From contig NZ_JAEMHK010000005.1 of the NCBI RefSeq assembly GCF_016458235.1, positions 186,001 through 250,000 on the forward strand: a stretch of DNA of 64,000 nucleotides, written 5' to 3'. The notes beneath the pieces were generated by a model that had not been told where the DNA came from, made no database searches, and saw nothing but the letters and a program-made list of their open reading frames with translations. This DNA is from Geomonas propionica. Lineage in GTDB: Bacteria > Desulfobacterota > Desulfuromonadia > Geobacterales > Geobacteraceae. A program made the translations under genes and the position numbers. Position 1 is the first letter of the stretch; every line of letters starts with the position of its first letter. Shown piece by piece: positions 1 to 8,175 of this stretch.

Positions 1-711
1 CTGGTCACCGGCGAGGAACTGGCCCAGGCTCTGGCCACACAGTACGGCTGCCGTGTCGCCAGCAACTTTGCCGGCTACAGCTTCTCACCGCAACTGCTGA
101 GGACCATCTCGGTCGACGTTGCCATGCAGAACCACATTTTCCCGCTCAAGCTGGACGAGAAAAGACTGGCACTCGCCATGGCCGATCCTACCGAAACCCG
201 GATCGTGCGCAACATCTCGGCCAACCTCGGGCTGACTATCACTCCCTTCATCGCCACCAGGAAGGAGATCTACGCCGCCATCTGCAAGAACTATCTGCAG
301 AAGGAGGTCTCCAGCGCGGCCGCACACACGGTGCTGGTGGTCGAGGACGACAAGCTGATCGCAACAATGTTCGGCGACTTCCTCGGGCGGGAGGGGTTCC
401 GGGTCATCCATGCCGCGGACGGATTGGAGGCCTATAAGGCCGTCCTGACCGAGAAGCCGCACGTGGTGCTTACCGACCTGATGATGCCTAAGTTGGACGG
501 TTTCGGGCTTTTCGACGCCTTGCGCAGCGTGCCGGATTTCAACGCGACACCGGTGATACTGATCACCAGTTCGCTGCAACCGGAGGACGAGGTGAAGGCC
601 TTCGAGAAGGGGTTCTTCGATTTCATCGAAAAGCCGGTGCGGGAGGAAACCCTGATCACCAGGGTCAAGAGGGCGCTGCAGTTCAGGGAGCGCAAGTACC
701 AGCTCAATTAA
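1..711 (+). CDS. MshEN-domain response regulator (5' end cut by window)
   Basis: The reading frame is open from base 1, so the gene starts outside the window and 236 residues are visible. The first ~95 residues resemble the GspE/PulE N-terminal (MshEN) domain, a module that in some proteins binds cyclic di-GMP. A receiver domain follows from about visible residue 109, with the acidic pair VEDD, the phospho-acceptor Asp in LTDLMMP (codon 475-477), a switch-region ITSS and the conserved Lys in EKPVR. There is no DNA-binding output domain, so it probably acts through protein contacts. Residues that would show cyclic di-GMP binding lie mostly upstream, so ligand binding cannot be judged. A hairpin follows the stop codon. 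Confidence 0.85.
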   Translation: MVTGEELAQALATQYGCRVASNFAGYSFSPQLLRTISVDVAMQNHIFPLKLDEKRLALAMADPTETRIVRNISANLGLTITPFIATRKEIYAAICKNYLQKEVSSAAAHTVLVVEDDKLIATMFGDFLGREGFRVIHAADGLEAYKAVLTEKPHVVLTDLMMPKLDGFGLFDALRSVPDFNATPVILITSSLQPEDEVKAFEKGFFDFIEKPVREETLITRVKRALQFRERKYQLN

Positions 712-745
712 GCGGTCGCACCGCAAACTGACCAGGACCACGCAC

Positions 746-780
746 CCTCCAGCCCCGTCGGGCGCTGGAGGTATTTATTT
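746..780 (+). terminator. Hairpin terminator after the MshEN-receiver gene
   Basis: CCTCCAGC (746-753) pairs with GCTGGAGG (764-771) across a 10-base loop and is followed by TATTTATTT. The T-tract is interrupted, so termination may be partial and could allow readthrough into yacG. Confidence 0.6.
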
Positions 781-791
781 GAGGAAGCCAC

Positions 792-980
792 ATGTGCGCC
801 ATACAGACCGTTAAGTGCCCGCACTGCCGCAAGGAAGCCCCTTTGGCCGGTAACCCGTACCGACCCTTCTGCTCGGAGAGATGCAAGATGATCGACCTCG
901 GCACATGGGCCAGCGAAGGATACCGGATCCCAGGCGAAAAGGCACCGCAGCACGACGACAACAATGAGGACGACGAGTAG
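792..980 (+). CDS. yacG: YacG-family zinc protein, DNA gyrase inhibitor
   Basis: A 62-residue protein with the YacG zinc-ribbon pattern: CPHC near the N-terminus, then CSERC, followed by the family signature (K)[16 protein letters not shown] and an acidic tail. In Escherichia coli YacG binds GyrB and inhibits DNA gyrase. Length matches the family (about 60-70 residues). GAGGAA lies 7 bases before the ATG. It sits between a response regulator and gltX with no obvious functional link to either. Confidence 0.9.
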   Translation: MCAIQTVKCPHCRKEAPLAGNPYRPFCSERCKMIDLGTWASEGYRIPGEKAPQHDDNNEDDE

Positions 981-1057
981 CTGATCGCTTCGCCCAACTC
1001 TTAAGACACATCATTTTATTGCAGCATGCAATGATCAAAGCAGCAAAGGAGCCTTTC

Positions 1058-2464
1058 ATGTCAGAAGTACGTCTCCGTTTCGCCCCGAGTCCGACCGGCT
1101 ACCTTCACGTTGGAGGGGCGCGCACGGCGCTTTTCAACTGGCTTTTGGCCAGGAAGCAGCACGGCACCTTCGTGCTCAGGATCGAGGATACCGACGTGAC
1201 CCGATCCACCCAGGAATCGGTCGACGCCATCTTCGAAGGAATGAAGTGGCTGGGGCTGGACTGGGACGAGGGGCCCTTCTTCCAGTCCGACTACTTCCCG
1301 GTGTACAAGGAGTACATCGATAAGTTGGTCGCCGAAGGTAAGGCGTACAAGTGCTACTGCAGCGTCGAGGAGCTTGAGGCGAAGCGCGAGAAGGCGCTCG
1401 CGGAAGGGGGCAAGCCGAAGTACGACGGCACCTGCCGCGACCTGCCGCCCCAGGAGGATGACGGCCGCCCCTACGTGATCCGTTTCAAGACCCCCAAGGA
1501 AGGGGCCACCACCTGGAACGACCTGATCAAGGGGAAGATCTCCTTCGAGAACGATGAACTGGACGACCTGATCATCCAGCGCACCGACGGCACCCCGACC
1601 TACAACTTCGTCGTCGTCATCGACGACGTTACCATGAAGATGACTACCGTGATCCGCGGCGACGACCACGTCAACAACACTCCGCGCCAGATCCTGATCT
1701 ACCAGGCGCTCGGTGCGCCGGTGCCGGTCTTCGCCCACGTCCCCATGATTCTTGGCGCCGACAAGGCCCGCCTCTCCAAGCGTCACGGCGCCACCTCGGT
1801 CATGGCCTACCGTGACATGGGCTTCCTCCCCGAGGCGATGGTCAACTACCTGGTGCGCCTGGGGTGGAGCTGCGGCGACGAGGAGATCTTCTCGCTGCAG
1901 GACCTGATCGAGAAATTCTCCATCGAGAACGTCGGGCGCTCCGCCGGCGTCTTCAACCCGGACAAGCTCCTGTGGTTGAACGCCCACTACATCAAGACCG
2001 GCGACCCGGTGCGCCTGGCCGACCTCCTGCTCCCTTTCTTGAAGGAGCGCGGCGTCGATCCTTCCCAGGGGGGACCGGACTTGGTTGCCGTGATCAAGAC
2101 CCTGCAGGAGCGGGCCAAGACCATGCTGGAACTTGCCGATGGGGCGTTGTTCTACTATCGCGACGAGCTCTCCTACGACGAGCAGGGGGTGGCGAAGGCG
2201 TACAACGCCGACACCCCGGCGCTCCTTACCGCGCTGGTCGAGAAGCTGGCTGCGTTGCCTGCGCTGGACCAGGCGCACATCGAGCAGGCCTTCAAGGATC
2301 TCATGGCTGAGAAGGGAATCAAGCTCGGGCAGGTCGGACCGGCCGTGCGTCTCGCTCTCTCCGGGACCACCGCGTCACCGGGTATCTACGAGATGATCGA
2401 GGTACTCGGCCTGGAACAGACCAGGAAGCGCATCGAGCGCGCCATCGCCACCCTGGCCAAGTAG
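1058..2464 (+). CDS. gltX: Glutamyl-tRNA synthetase
   Basis: A cytoplasmic class I aminoacyl-tRNA synthetase of 468 residues, the usual length. It charges tRNA-Glu and, in organisms without GlnRS, often tRNA-Gln as well. The HIGH-type motif is in [11 protein letters not shown] near residues 9-19, and the KMSKS-type motif is KARLSKRHG near residue 236. The frame is open back to a TTG at 1019, but ATG 1058 is preceded by AAAGGAG at optimal spacing and begins the conserved core [14 protein letters not shown], so it is the likely start. Whether the enzyme is discriminating cannot be told here. A strong terminator follows. Confidence 0.97.
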   Translation: MSEVRLRFAPSPTGYLHVGGARTALFNWLLARKQHGTFVLRIEDTDVTRSTQESVDAIFEGMKWLGLDWDEGPFFQSDYFPVYKEYIDKLVAEGKAYKCYCSVEELEAKREKALAEGGKPKYDGTCRDLPPQEDDGRPYVIRFKTPKEGATTWNDLIKGKISFENDELDDLIIQRTDGTPTYNFVVVIDDVTMKMTTVIRGDDHVNNTPRQILIYQALGAPVPVFAHVPMILGADKARLSKRHGATSVMAYRDMGFLPEAMVNYLVRLGWSCGDEEIFSLQDLIEKFSIENVGRSAGVFNPDKLLWLNAHYIKTGDPVRLADLLLPFLKERGVDPSQGGPDLVAVIKTLQERAKTMLELADGALFYYRDELSYDEQGVAKAYNADTPALLTALVEKLAALPALDQAHIEQAFKDLMAEKGIKLGQVGPAVRLALSGTTASPGIYEMIEVLGLEQTRKRIERAIATLAK

Positions 2465-2490
2465 CTGCAGTAAGTGCAGATTGAAAAAGA

Positions 2491-2523
2491 AAAGGAGGGC
2501 GCCCGGGGGCGCCCTCCTTTTTC
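2491..2523 (+). terminator. Rho-independent terminator of gltX
   Basis: AAAGGAGGGCGCC (2491-2503) pairs perfectly with GGCGCCCTCCTTT (2508-2520) around a 4-base loop and runs into TTTTT. Confidence 0.95.
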
Positions 2524-2534
2524 ATTGCTTGGCT

Positions 2535-2575
2535 GCAAAAAATGAGGCCTGCAGCGGACGAGCCGGCTGCAGGCC
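2535..2575 (-). terminator. Rho-independent terminator of the ferredoxin gene
   Basis: GGCCTGCAGC (2546-2555) and GCTGCAGGCC (2566-2575) form a 10-bp stem. Read on the minus strand it is followed by CATTTTTTG. It lies 36 bases past the ferredoxin stop. Confidence 0.8.
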
Positions 2576-2610
2576 ATGGCATTACATGATTCTTTTCGTG
2601 CGGTTACTGA

Positions 2611-2781
2611 TTAGGCCGGGGAGATTGCGGACACCGGGCAGGTGTCGACGCAAGCGCCGCAGTCGATGCAGGTATCCGCAGCGATGGTCCTCTTGCTGCC
2701 AGCCTCGCTGATAGCGTTGACCGGGCAGGAATCGTCGCAGGCGCCGCAGTTGATGCATTCGTCGCTGATGTTATGTGCCAA
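2611..2781 (-). CDS. 2[4Fe-4S] clostridial-type ferredoxin
   Basis: A 56-residue protein with two copies of CxxCxxCxxxCP: CINCGACDDSCPVNAI and CIDCGACVDTCPVSAI. These are the ligands of two low-potential [4Fe-4S] clusters, as in clostridial ferredoxin, a soluble one-electron carrier for enzymes such as pyruvate:ferredoxin oxidoreductase. The start is TTG at 2781, chosen because AGAGGAGGTG lies just upstream and translation begins AHNISDECI, which is typical of this family. No in-frame ATG fits. The gene has its own terminator and is divergent from ackA. Confidence 0.93.
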   Translation of the reverse strand: MAHNISDECINCGACDDSCPVNAISEAGSKRTIAADTCIDCGACVDTCPVSAISPA

Positions 2782-2893
2782 AGTATTCACCTCCTCTACC
2801 TGGAGTTAAAAGTTGCCCCGAAAACTAGCACAGCGCTCGCCAAAAGTCCACTATAAAGCTGTAGACAATAAACTCCTAATCGGGAGAAAAATC

Positions 2894-2922
2894 TTGAACT
2901 GTGAGCCACTCTACGGTATATA
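2894..2922 (+). promoter_or_regulatory. Predicted sigma-70 promoter of ackA
   Basis: TTGAAC (2894-2899), a 17-base spacer, and TATATA (2917-2922). The predicted 5' untranslated region is about 80 bases. Confidence 0.65.
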
Positions 2923-3011
2923 TAAAAAAAGGTTTTATTTACGTGTTATTTGCTCAATGAGGATATGCCTTGCTTCACTGGGCAAACTTCAGTCACGGGG
3001 GACGCTAATCG

Positions 3012-4277
3012 ATGGATATTCTGGCACTTAACTGCGGAAGTTCTTCTGTAAAATACCAGTTGTTTGACTGGGATAAAAAAGTGGTTGTCGCGAAGGGTAT
3101 GGTTGAGCGCGTGGTTATCGGCGACTCTTTCATCCTCCATGAAGTACCGGGGCGCGAGACCTACCGGGAAGACTCCGACTGCCCGGATCACAAGACCGCA
3201 GTTGACCTGATCCTGAGAACCCTGACCTCCCCGAACCACGGCGTCCTTAAAGACATCAAGCAGATAGCTGCGGTCGGTCACCGTGTCGTGCACGGCGGCG
3301 AGAAATTCACCAAGTCCGTGCTCATCGACGACGAGGTGCTGGCGGCGGTCACCGAGGTGCAGCACCTGGCGCCATTGCACAACCCGCCCAACATCGCCGG
3401 CATCGAAGGCGCCATGGCAGTTCTTCCCGGCGTTCCCCAGATCGCCATTTTTGACACCGCGTTTCATCAGACCATGCCGGAGCATGCCTACCTGTACCCG
3501 CTTCCCTACGAGTGGTACGAAAAGTACGGTGTGCGCCGCTACGGCTTCCATGGCACCTCGCACCTCTACGTCTCCAAGCGCATCGCCGCCATCCTGGGCA
3601 AGCCCGCCAACCAGTGCAACGTCATCACCATGCACATCGGCAACGGCGTCTCCCACTGTGCCATCAAAAACGGGGTCTCGGTCGACACCAGCATGGGGCT
3701 TACCCCGCTGGAAGGCGCCATGATGGGTACCCGCTGCGGCGACATCGACCCGGCCATCCCCGCTTTCATGATGCAGAAGGAGAACCTTTCCGCCAAGGAG
3801 ATCGACTCCATCCTGAACAAGAAGAGCGGCGTCATCGGCATCACGGGGCGCTTCACCGACCGCCGCGACGTCATCGAGAACGCTAACGGCGGCGACCGTC
3901 TCTGCTCGCTGGCGCTGGACATCGAGGCGTACCGTCTCAAGAAGTACATCGGCACCTACATGGCCGTGGTGGGGAGGCTGGATGCGGTCGTCTTCACCGC
4001 CGGGGTAGGGGAGATGGGGGCGCCGATCCGTGAGCGCGCCATCGCCGGGCTCGAGCACCTGGGCATCATCCTCGACAAGGAACGCAACGCCTCGGCCATG
4101 ACCAGGAAGCGCGAGACGCTGATCACCACCGACGACAGCCCGGTCAAGGTGTACGTCATCCCCACCGACGAGGAACTCGTGTTCACCGAGGACGTGGCCG
4201 CCATCCTGGATGGCAGCTACACCGACCATATGAACTTCACCTACAGCTTCTCCAGGCCCGATTTTGTCAGGAAGTGA
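3012..4277 (+). CDS. ackA: Acetate kinase
   Basis: A cytoplasmic ASKHA-fold kinase (421 residues) that interconverts acetate + ATP and acetyl phosphate + ADP. The N-terminal phosphate loop reads LALNCGSSSVKYQ. HRVVHGGEKF, the FDTAFHQTMPEHAYLYPLP signature and the RRYGFHGTSH active-site segment are all present. The adenosine motif lies in VFTAGVGEMGAPIRE. Length is slightly above the usual ~400. It faces phosphotransacetylase across a shared terminator zone; in acetate-oxidising Geobacter relatives the pair activates acetate to acetyl-CoA or runs in reverse. GGGGGA precedes the ATG. Confidence 0.97.
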   Translation: MDILALNCGSSSVKYQLFDWDKKVVVAKGMVERVVIGDSFILHEVPGRETYREDSDCPDHKTAVDLILRTLTSPNHGVLKDIKQIAAVGHRVVHGGEKFTKSVLIDDEVLAAVTEVQHLAPLHNPPNIAGIEGAMAVLPGVPQIAIFDTAFHQTMPEHAYLYPLPYEWYEKYGVRRYGFHGTSHLYVSKRIAAILGKPANQCNVITMHIGNGVSHCAIKNGVSVDTSMGLTPLEGAMMGTRCGDIDPAIPAFMMQKENLSAKEIDSILNKKSGVIGITGRFTDRRDVIENANGGDRLCSLALDIEAYRLKKYIGTYMAVVGRLDAVVFTAGVGEMGAPIRERAIAGLEHLGIILDKERNASAMTRKRETLITTDDSPVKVYVIPTDEELVFTEDVAAILDGSYTDHMNFTYSFSRPDFVRK

Positions 4278-4301
4278 GGCAAGGCGAGGGTAAGATAGCA
4301 A

Positions 4302-4340
4302 AAAGGCCGGCGGGGCAACCCCGTCGGCCTTTCTTGTTTT
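4302..4340 (+). terminator. Terminator between convergent ackA and pta
   Basis: AAAGGCCGGCGGGG (4302-4315) pairs with CCCCGTCGGCCTTT (4319-4332), with one G-T pair, then CTTGTTTTT. On the minus strand the stem is followed by only a short T-run, so it probably works mainly for ackA. Confidence 0.85.
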
Positions 4341-4366
4341 TAAAACTGCGTAGTACCAGTCGCCGC

Positions 4367-5368
4367 CTAGCCCTGTGCCTGCACGGCGGTGATGGCGGTG
4401 ACGTCGACGATGTCCTGCACCGAGCAGCCGCGGGAGAGGTCGTTGACCGGCTTGGCGAGACCCTGGATCACCGGGCCGATGGCCTTGGCGCCGGCCAGAC
4501 GCTCGACCAGCTTATAGGCGATGTTGCCGGCATCGAGGGTCGGGAACACGAGCACATTGGCCTTGCCGGCCACGCCGCTGTCCGGTGCCTTTTTGGCGCC
4601 GACCGCGGGAATCAGGGCTGCGTCCGCCTGCAGTTCGCCGTCGATGGAGAGCTCGGGATCCATACCCTTGGCGATTTCCAGCGCCTTCAGCACCTTGTCC
4701 GCATCGGTATGGCTCGCGCTTCCCTTGGTGGAGAAGGAGAGCATGGCGACGCGGGCCGGGACGTCGAGGAAGGACTTGCAGTTGCGCGCCGTGGCGACGG
4801 CGATTTCGGCCAGGGCCTGCGCGTCCGGGTTGGGGTTTACCGCGCAGTCGGCGAAGAGGATGACGCCGTTCTCGCCGAAGTTCGGGGTTTGCGTCGCCAT
4901 CAGGAAGAAGGAGGAAACGGTCTTGATGCCGGGTGCGGGACCGACGGTCTGGAAGGCGGCGCGCAGCACGTCGCCGGTGGTGCCGGTGGCGCCGGCCACC
5001 TCGCCGTCGGCGTCACCCTCGCGTACCATCATTCCCGCGAAGTAGAGGTTGTCCTGCGCGGTCAGCATCTCCTTGGCCTGCTGCGGGGTGAGCCCCTTGG
5101 ACTTCCTCAGTTCCACGAGCTTCGCGACGTAAGCGTCGAGCTTGGGCGAAGTGGCGGGGTCTACCAGTTCCACGCCGGCCAGGTTGATTCCCTTGGCGGC
5201 GGCCGCAGCCTGGATCGCGTCCGGCTTGCCCAGAAGCACGATTTTGGCCAAACCTTGTTCCACGATCTGCTGGGAGGCGAAGAGCATCCTCTCGTCGTAG
5301 CTCTCCGGCAATACCACCGTCTTGAGTTTCGATTTCGCCTTCTCGTGAATCTGCTTAATCAACGGCAT
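4367..5368 (-). CDS. pta: Phosphate acetyltransferase
   Basis: The 333-residue short form of phosphotransacetylase, which interconverts acetyl phosphate + CoA and acetyl-CoA + phosphate in the cytoplasm. Landmarks are [12 protein letters not shown] near the start, [15 protein letters not shown], and near the C-terminus [32 protein letters not shown] split around the conserved FP-DAGNI. It has no extra N-terminal domain as in the ~700-residue enterobacterial Pta. AACGGAGGAACGCTC precedes the ATG. It is convergent with ackA, so the two are separately transcribed rather than forming a pta-ackA operon. Confidence 0.96.
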   Translation of the reverse strand: MPLIKQIHEKAKSKLKTVVLPESYDERMLFASQQIVEQGLAKIVLLGKPDAIQAAAAAKGINLAGVELVDPATSPKLDAYVAKLVELRKSKGLTPQQAKEMLTAQDNLYFAGMMVREGDADGEVAGATGTTGDVLRAAFQTVGPAPGIKTVSSFFLMATQTPNFGENGVILFADCAVNPNPDAQALAEIAVATARNCKSFLDVPARVAMLSFSTKGSASHTDADKVLKALEIAKGMDPELSIDGELQADAALIPAVGAKKAPDSGVAGKANVLVFPTLDAGNIAYKLVERLAGAKAIGPVIQGLAKPVNDLSRGCSVQDIVDVTAITAVQAQG

Positions 5369-5407
5369 GAGCGTTCCTCCGTAATTGAATTATAAAACCG
5401 CGTTAGT

Positions 5408-5436
5408 TATATAACCCAGCAGGCAGGATCGGTCAA
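5408..5436 (-). promoter_or_regulatory. Predicted sigma-70 promoter of pta
   Basis: On the minus strand TTGACC (5436-5431), a 17-base spacer, and TATATA (5413-5408). The start would be near 5400, giving a ~30-base leader. Confidence 0.6.
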
Positions 5437-5457
5437 TAAAAAAGCCGCCTTGGCGGT
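5437..5457 (-). terminator. Weak terminator at the end of the moeA-moaC-moaB operon
   Basis: On the minus strand the moaB stop region forms a short CCGCC/GGCGG stem followed immediately by CTTTTTTATT. The stem is short, so strength is uncertain. Confidence 0.5.
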
Positions 5458-5954
5458 CAGCGGGGGAGCGGCGTGCCGCACTCCTCGGGGTCTCCCTGGA
5501 GTTTGGCTACCGCGTGCGGCACGGCAGCCCAGACGAAGCCGATGTTCTCGGTGGCGCCCTTCGGGCTCCCGGGGAGGTTGATGATGAGTGCGTTCTTGCG
5601 GATGCCGGCGACCGCCCGGGAGATGATGGCGTGCGGGGTCTTCTTGAGGCTTTCCATGCGCATCACCTCGCCGAAGCCGGGGAGCAGGCGCTCCACGACG
5701 CGCTCGGTGGCCTCAGGGGTGACGTCACGCGGGGAGACGCCGGTGCCGCCGGTGGTGAGGATGAGGTCGTAGAGTCCGCTGTCGGCCCATTCCACGAGCT
5801 TGGCCGAGATGAGGGCCCCTTCGTCGGGGATGACGTCGGTGCAGGCGACGGTGACGCCGCGCTCCTCGAGCCAGGCCCGAAGCGCCGGGCCGCTGCCGTC
5901 GGCACGCTCTCCGGTGGAACAGCGGTCGCTGAGGGTGAGAATGGCTGCTCGCAT
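5457..5954 (-). CDS. moaB: MoaB/Mog-type molybdopterin adenylyltransferase
   Basis: A 165-residue MoCF-biosynthesis-fold protein that activates molybdopterin by adenylylation before metal insertion. It has the N-terminal ILTLSDRCSTGERAD, the TTGGTGVSPRDVTPE substrate-binding loop and the C-terminal INLPGSPKGATEN motif. The frame is open upstream to 6062 inside moaC, but ATG 5954 has AAAGGAG 8 bases ahead and starts the conserved domain. It is third in the moeA-moaC-moaB operon. MoaB and MogA cannot be separated from sequence alone. Confidence 0.93.
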   Translation of the reverse strand: MRAAILTLSDRCSTGERADGSGPALRAWLEERGVTVACTDVIPDEGALISAKLVEWADSGLYDLILTTGGTGVSPRDVTPEATERVVERLLPGFGEVMRMESLKKTPHAIISRAVAGIRKNALIINLPGSPKGATENIGFVWAAVPHAVAKLQGDPEECGTPLPR

Positions 5955-5968
5955 GTGGTGTTTCTCCT

Positions 5969-6445
5969 TTAGTCTTCGCGCTTGAAGACGCCGCTCTTGC
6001 CGCCTTCCTTGTAGTGCAGCTTCACGTCGGAGATGACGATGCCCTTGTCGGTCCCCTTGCACATGTCGTACACGGTGAGCGCGGCCACGGTGGCGGCCGT
6101 CATGGCTTCCATCTCCACGCCGGTGCGCTCGAAAGCGCGCACGGTTGCCATGACGCCGATGGTCCCCTTCGCCTCGTCCACTGCGAACTCGATGGCCACG
6201 TGGTGGATGGCGAGCGGGTGGGAGAGGGGGATCAGATCGGGGGTCTTCTTGGCGCCGGCGATGCCGGAGAGCCGCGCCACGCCGAGAACGTCCCCCTTGG
6301 CCATTTTGCCGGCAACTATGGAATGTACCGTTTCCGGCTTCAGGGTCAGTATGGCGCCGGCTATGGCGGTGCGCATGGTGGGGGTCTTCTGGCTTACATC
6401 GACCATGATGGCGTTGCCGCTGGCGTCGAAGTGGTTGAACGACAT
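5969..6445 (-). CDS. moaC: Cyclic pyranopterin monophosphate synthase
   Basis: A 158-residue MoaC. It converts the MoaA product to cyclic pyranopterin monophosphate in the first stage of Moco synthesis. Conserved stretches are MVDVSQKTPTMRTA, KGDVLGVARLSGI, the PLSHPLAIHH active-site motif, and RTGVEMEAMTAATVAALTVYDMCK with the catalytic Asp/Lys region. The ATG lies 1 base after the moeA stop with GGAGG embedded in the moeA end, indicating translational coupling. Confidence 0.97.
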   Translation of the reverse strand: MSFNHFDASGNAIMVDVSQKTPTMRTAIAGAILTLKPETVHSIVAGKMAKGDVLGVARLSGIAGAKKTPDLIPLSHPLAIHHVAIEFAVDEAKGTIGVMATVRAFERTGVEMEAMTAATVAALTVYDMCKGTDKGIVISDVKLHYKEGGKSGVFKRED

Positions 6446-6446
6446 A

Positions 6447-7658
6447 TTAAACCTCCATTTCCAAGGTGGGATCGAGCAGGTGCAGATCTACTTCCGCGCC
6501 GGCGGCGAACTCGGTCGCCTCGGCCGGCAGGATGGCAAGGGCGTTGCAGCGCAGCATGGTCTTCAGTATGCCTGTGTTCTGGTCGCCCGAGGTGCTGGCG
6601 ACAAAGCGCCCCCCCTCGATGGAGACGTGAACGCGCAGGAAGTTCACCTTGCCCACTTTCTTGCGTGCCCCTTCCTTGAGGACCCCGCGCACGGTGCGCC
6701 GGAACACCTTCTCGTGCCCCATCATGCGCAGTATCGCCGGGCGGGCGAACTCCTCGAAGGTGATCATGGTGGAAACCGGGTTGCCGGGAAGGGAGAAGAC
6801 CGGGACGTTGCCTTTCATGCCGAAGGCTGTGGGGCCGCCGGGCTTGATGCCGGGCTTCCAGAACTGTTCCACCACGCCGAGCTCCGCCAGGATTTCGCGC
6901 ACCAGGTCGCGGTCGCCGGCGGAGACCCCGGCCGAGGTGATCAGGACGTCGGCCTTCAGCCCCTCGGAGAGAAGCGCCCGGTGGCTGTCCCTGTCGTCGC
7001 GGGCGATGCCGAGGATAACCGGCTCGGCGCCGCAGAGCTTGACGGCGGTGGCAAGGGCCAGGGTGTTGCTGTTGACGATCTGGCTTTCCTTGGGCTCGGT
7101 GCCGATCTCGACCAGTTCGTCGCCGGTGGAGAGGATGGCGACCCGAACCCTGCGGTAAACCGGCACCAGGACCGACGAGAATGAGGCCAGCAGGCTCACC
7201 TGGGGTGCACCGATCAGCGTTCCCCTGGTCATGATCACCTCGCCGCCGCGTACGTCCTCGCCCTGGAAACGGATATGGTCGTGCTTTTTCACCTGTTGCA
7301 GCAGCTTCACGGTCTCCGCCGTGTTCTCGGTCTCCTCGATGGGGACGACCGCATCGGCGCCGGGGGGGATGGGTGCGCCGGTCATGATCCGCGCGGCGCA
7401 CCCAGGCGTCACCGCGTCATCGGAGCTAACACCGGCGGGGATGTAGTCGGTGACCTTGAGCACGGTGCCCGGCGCGCAGTCGGCGCTTCTGACGGCGAAG
7501 CCGTCCATGGCGGAGTTGTTCCAGCGCGGCATGTCCTTGGGCGCCACGTAGTCCTCGGCCAGCACCCGTCCGGGCGCTTCCAGCAACAGCACCCTTTCCA
7601 CGCCGGCGGGCGCGACCTTGTCGATGACCATGCGTCTGGCTTGCTCGTAGTTCGTCAT
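6447..7658 (-). CDS. moeA: Molybdopterin molybdenumtransferase
   Basis: A 403-residue MoeA, which inserts molybdate into adenylylated molybdopterin. Order: MoeA N-terminal region (to about residue 160, with PRWNNSAMDGFA and GAPIPPGADAVVPIEET), the central MoCF domain (about 170-310, with ILSTGDELVEIG and TSAGVSAGDRDLV) and a C-terminal beta domain. The frame continues upstream to 7874, but that part is the riboswitch leader. ATG 7658 has AGAGGAAGAG just ahead and begins the conserved TNYEQARRMV. It leads moeA-moaC-moaB and is probably controlled by the upstream Moco-type riboswitch. Confidence 0.95.
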   Translation of the reverse strand: MTNYEQARRMVIDKVAPAGVERVLLLEAPGRVLAEDYVAPKDMPRWNNSAMDGFAVRSADCAPGTVLKVTDYIPAGVSSDDAVTPGCAARIMTGAPIPPGADAVVPIEETENTAETVKLLQQVKKHDHIRFQGEDVRGGEVIMTRGTLIGAPQVSLLASFSSVLVPVYRRVRVAILSTGDELVEIGTEPKESQIVNSNTLALATAVKLCGAEPVILGIARDDRDSHRALLSEGLKADVLITSAGVSAGDRDLVREILAELGVVEQFWKPGIKPGGPTAFGMKGNVPVFSLPGNPVSTMITFEEFARPAILRMMGHEKVFRRTVRGVLKEGARKKVGKVNFLRVHVSIEGGRFVASTSGDQNTGILKTMLRCNALAILPAEATEFAAGAEVDLHLLDPTLEMEV

Positions 7659-7692
7659 CTCTTCCTCTTTGTTCTTGGTAATGGCAATAACG

Positions 7693-7728
7693 AAAAAGGG
7701 CCCGACTCCCTGAAGGAAGAGGGGCCCG
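7693..7728 (-). terminator. Intrinsic terminator in the moeA leader (riboswitch expression platform)
   Basis: On the minus strand two GGGCCC blocks (7721-7726 region and 7698-7703) with an inner CTC/GAG pair form a stem followed by TTTTTCGTT. It lies 35 bases before the moeA ATG and directly after the aptamer-like RNA, so it can act as an attenuator. Confidence 0.75.
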
Positions 7729-7845
7729 TGCGCTCGTGCGTCGGTGCTTCTCCTTTCCAAGAGGGAGGCGGTGCCGTTTCCGGCAGCACCCATCGGCCGC
7801 GGTGCCCTGGGGAGTTTCCCTTTAGACGGCCGCCGCTCGGAGATG
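7729..7845 (-). ncRNA. Probable molybdenum cofactor (Moco/Tuco) riboswitch aptamer
   Basis: The transcribed minus strand carries, in order, CTCCGAGC, GGGAAACTCCCCAGGGCACC, a GGTG/CACC + CCG/CGG hairpin capped by GAAA (7770-7790), GCCTCCC, GGAAAGGAG and GACGCACGAGCG. From memory of the family this order and these words match the Moco RNA motif, which controls moa/moe operons in many proteobacteria. A terminator and then moeA follow, consistent with OFF-type attenuation. I could not run a covariance model, and the Moco and Tuco forms cannot be separated by eye. Confidence 0.72.
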
Positions 7846-8175
7846 TTCTGCATATTTTCCCAAAGGCATAGCATATTTGCCGGGAAATAAACAATTATTT
7901 TAGCTTAAGGGTGGCCGCCGCCGCTGCCCTGGTGGTATCGCAACGCCGCGTGATGCCGTTGGTTTCACTGGTGAACCCGTTACGACAGGTTGCTGTATAC
8001 TTTCTTCGATTCTCTGTGGCTGGTTTCGTGACTGGCTCATTAAAGTGGTTGATTTCCCTTTGACAAACAAGGTATGGTTTTTAGCGTGCCCTTTTAACCC
8101 ACAGCAAAGAACGTGAGCCGGGGGCACCTGCCGCTCGACGTTTGGCGGTTCAACCACCTGTAATCAGGAAATATT
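7846..8175. other. Divergent intergenic region between the moeA leader and moaA
   Basis: About 330 bases with no convincing ORF. A TTGACA at 8060-8065 has no good -10 partner at standard spacing, so the moaA promoter is not resolved. I see no second copy of the Moco motif here. Both outward transcripts must start in this region. Confidence 0.5.

Noticed and set aside
1061-2278. Long leftward ORF (405 codons) opposite gltX
   Set aside because: It is the reverse frame of a highly conserved gene in GC-rich DNA, with unusual Val/His/Asp-rich composition and no domain.
7900-8157. Leftward 85-codon ORF between moeA and moaA
   Set aside because: No ribosome site, no family resemblance, and it occupies the divergent promoter region.
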